From Bigelowiella natans CCMP2755 (taxonomy: Eukaryota; Cercozoa; Chlorarachniophyceae): a DNA stretch of 23,622 bases. Below, piece by piece: positions 22,680 to 23,622 of the stretch (the first letter of the stretch is position 1; every line of letters starts with the position of its first letter). The position numbers were made by a program, and so were the translations under genes. Location: assembly GCA_000320545.1 (NCBI GenBank), contig ADNK01002378.1:52501-76122 (forward strand). The letters run 5' to 3'. The notes under the pieces are model-generated. The model worked only from the letters and a program-made list of their open reading frames with translations. It did not search any database and had not been told where the DNA came from.

Positions 22680-22838
22680 CCATACAGCAGCACATACCCG
22701 TGTTGGCTTCTACCTATTCGATGAGCTGAATGAAATCAATCTCGTCAAATCAGGGCAAAACAGCTGCATCTCTTTCCGACGGATATGCCGTGCGAGTGCG
22801 CCGAGGATTTCGGAATTTCAACGACTTTGTAGTCTGGG

Positions 22839-22872
<34 letters not shown>

Positions 22873-22931
22873 TTCTTCCTTCGTGAAATAGACACGCGCT
22901 CTACAGCGTAGCACACAGCGAACGTCTCCTT

Positions 22932-22969
<38 letters not shown>

Positions 22970-23223
22970 TCTCTCTCTCTCCCTCCCCCCCTCTCACCCT
23001 GTATTTCTCTGCCCTCGTGCGCGCACATTTGCGGTGCTGTTACTGCTGCTGCTGCTGCTGCTATTTTGTTGTTGTTGTTTGTTGTTGTGACTCGTCGTCC
23101 GTTTCTCTCTTGTTCTTCAGGTGTTTCTATCAAATGCCGAGATGCTGACCCTCGTATTCGTATACGCTGTCGGTATGTTCGTGATTGCAGCATCGGCGTG
23201 TATTATTACACACACATTGCATT

Positions 23224-23295
<72 letters not shown>

Positions 23296-23436
23296 CTCGC
23301 GACGAGACATCATCCTAATGCATGATCGATTCCTGCAGGAATGGGAGCGGTGAACATCCTCCATTCGCTGTACCTGGTGCTCTTCCTTATCTTCTTCTCG
23401 GCGCCACGGCTCTCCAAGACTATGTGGCTTGTAGTG
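17661..23436 (+). CDS. Piezo-type mechanosensitive channel with internal ankyrin repeats (5' part, runs off the window)
   Basis: Piezo proteins are trimeric, force-gated cation channels with blades built from repeated four-helix transmembrane units. Exons: 17661-17815, 18000-18276, 18366-18424, 18699-18849, 19466-19571, 19817-19913, 20056-20238, 20288-20320, 20492-20582, 20724-20918, 21101-21146, 21272-21375, 21557-21589, 21812-21853, 22123-22179, 22347-22436, 22518-22574, 22754-22837, 23121-23172, 23339-23436, in phase throughout (about 670 codons). The start is the first ATG after an in-frame stop and gives the paired N-terminal helices (VRWIFPYFLVAAAALRC, LLSVGYTVLWLLYFALQP). Diagnostic Piezo matches follow: ISVAMLCRLL; AAIAWPSLGSFPYIILAMLN; AYKCCLLSLFITSIQ; FPYLWTSVAFYPPLLALTQY; TYPCLYLAVAF; and, after the ankyrin part, NILHSLYLVLFLIFFSAP with LSKTMW. 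Long animal-type loops are absent. The C-terminal pore and cap lie beyond the window. Exon 6-7 limits and the acceptor of exon 2 (17853 is an alternative) are uncertain. Confidence 0.93.
17824..17852. repeat. GTAGTT hexamer repeat in Piezo intron 1
   Basis: About four GTAGTT units directly after the donor of the first Piezo exon. The tract ends in TTGCAG, which could be used as an acceptor and would make a 37-nt intron in frame. The acceptor at 17999 fits Piezo helix spacing better. Confidence 0.8.
18906..18942. repeat. (TA)n microsatellite
   Basis: About 17 TA units inside the Piezo intron between exons 18849 and 19466. Confidence 0.95.
19119..19186. repeat. (GT)n, (GGGA)n and (GA)n run
   Basis: About 15 GT units, then GGGA units, then GA units, in the same Piezo intron. 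Confidence 0.94.
20024..20047. repeat. (GTT)n(GCT)n trinucleotide repeat
   Basis: Mixed TTG and CTG units just before the acceptor at 20055. They contribute the pyrimidine-rich tract of that intron. Confidence 0.85.
21168..21205. repeat. (GA)n microsatellite
   Basis: About 18 GA units in the short Piezo intron (21147-21271) that precedes the exon joining the channel to the ankyrin module. Confidence 0.95.
21676..21724. repeat. (CT)n(CCCT)n microsatellite
   Basis: A CT tract followed by four CCCT units in the intron between ankyrin exons 21589 and 21812. Confidence 0.93.
22639..22679. repeat. (GAT)n trinucleotide repeat
   Basis: About 13 GAT units in the intron before the last ankyrin exon (22754). 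Confidence 0.95.
22842..22986. repeat. (TA)n at 22842-22872 and (CT)n at 22936-22986
   Basis: The TA tract begins almost at the donor of exon 22754-22837 (GTATATAA), so the donor is part of the repeat. The CT tract lies further down the same intron. Confidence 0.93.
23224..23296. repeat. (TCATCG)12 hexanucleotide repeat in a Piezo intron
   Basis: Twelve near-perfect copies of a hexamer with no interruption, between exons 23172 and 23339. It is a CpG-containing repeat and open in several frames, which produces false Asp-, Ser- or His-rich ORFs. Confidence 0.95.
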
Positions 23437-23622
23437 GTACATACACGACGACAACAACGGAAGCAGCAGCAGCAGCTCATATCTTCTTCGCAGTTCAAAT
23501 ATGTTTTTCCCCAAAGATGGGGGGCGGGGAGAGGAGGAGGAGTAGGGGGAGGGGGTGAGTAGCAGCAACCACAACACAAGTATCCTTTGCTTTGCTTTGG
23601 CTTCAATATGCTTCCCCACCCC
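23437..23622 (+). other. Window edge: Piezo gene continues
   Basis: After the donor GTACAT at 23437 a possible next exon begins at 23494 (acceptor TTCGCAG), reading FKYVFPQRW in phase 0. The end of any such exon is hidden by G-rich sequence and the window edge. CAG and AGG triplet tracts occupy the rest. Confidence 0.35.

Larger units (their letters stand above)
21329..22837 (+). other. Ankyrin-repeat module embedded in the Piezo blade
   Basis: About 120 residues (roughly 488-610 of the protein), three to four repeats over seven exons. Repeat 1: FEAVKSGNIE joined to LILKLTEANSW. Repeat 2: VGNSLLH (exon end 21853) joined to VACGYNQRKIVRILLEYIR. Repeat 3: LFGDTPLHVAVRNGCVK joined to VEEILKRQRGIDLNIRNEK. 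Repeat 4, partial: GKTAASLSDGYAVRVRRGF. The G-x-TPLH-x-A and IV-x-x-LL signatures are clear. Ankyrin repeats bind other proteins or act as springs, as in the NOMPC channel. By position they replace the cytoplasmic loop after the RYPCLDLG-like helix of animal Piezo1, so they should face the cytosol. Confidence 0.92.

Noticed and set aside
22073-22693. Minus-strand 234-codon ORF with Asp- and His-runs
   Set aside because: It is built from GAT/ATC and TTC repeats and lies opposite phase-consistent ankyrin exons.
23066-23353. Poly-Ser, poly-His/Arg and poly-Asp ORFs around 23.2 kb
   Set aside because: They are produced by the TCATCG hexamer repeat, which is open in several frames, and they lie in a Piezo intron.
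1-23622. A functional link between the formin and the Piezo gene because they are close together
   Set aside because: Both relate to force and actin, but they are on opposite strands and separated by the SET gene and several kilobases. Adjacency in a eukaryotic genome is not evidence of a shared pathway.
1-23622. CRISPR arrays, tRNA, rRNA or prokaryotic mobile elements
   Set aside because: None seen. Regular repeats are simple microsatellites without unique spacers, and no cloverleaf or rRNA-like sequence was noticed by eye.

Overview
This is eukaryotic nuclear DNA. Coding potential is broken into many short exons (33 to about 570 nt) with GT...AG introns of roughly 50-1,400 nt. There are no bacterial-style operons, and simple-sequence repeats of nearly every class occur about once per kilobase, almost all in introns or between genes. 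The protein families (a loop-poor Piezo, a formin, a compact SET protein) and the short exons suggest a protist or alga, but I cannot place the lineage from this window. Exon models were built by hand from splice signals, reading phase and family resemblance; no alignment or RNA evidence was available.

Layout. 1-3.7 kb: poorly resolved. The best candidates are two phase-compatible minus-strand exons forming an unknown C-terminus (1607-1921) and some weak plus-strand ORFs. 3.7-8.96 kb, minus: the FH1 and FH2 part of a formin in twelve phase-consistent exons. 9.4-11.8 kb, minus: long, disordered Ser/Pro/Arg/Asp-rich open exons, probably the N-terminal part of the same formin gene. 11.8-13.8 kb: little that can be supported. 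14.0-15.4 kb, plus: a compact SET-domain methyltransferase-like gene in six exons. 15.5-15.9 kb: an imperfect long inverted repeat. 15.9-17.1 kb: no recognisable gene. 17.66 kb to the right edge, plus: the 5' third of a Piezo mechanosensitive channel gene, about 20 exons and 670 codons, continuing out of the window.

The main discovery is in the Piezo gene. Between two normal Piezo transmembrane units, where animal Piezo has a cytoplasmic loop, the gene encodes three to four ankyrin repeats (about 21.33-22.84 kb). One exon (21272-21375) encodes both the end of a Piezo transmembrane helix and the start of the first ankyrin repeat. The next six exons are all phase 0 at both ends, and a further Piezo unit follows. 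The window therefore appears to encode a Piezo channel with an ankyrin module inside its blade, a possible tethered mechanosensor. The formin is also unusual: it keeps the FH2 lasso and knob/core motifs but seems to lack the C-terminal post region, and has GS in place of the usual GN. There is no sign of an operon or shared regulation; the three main genes are independent neighbours.
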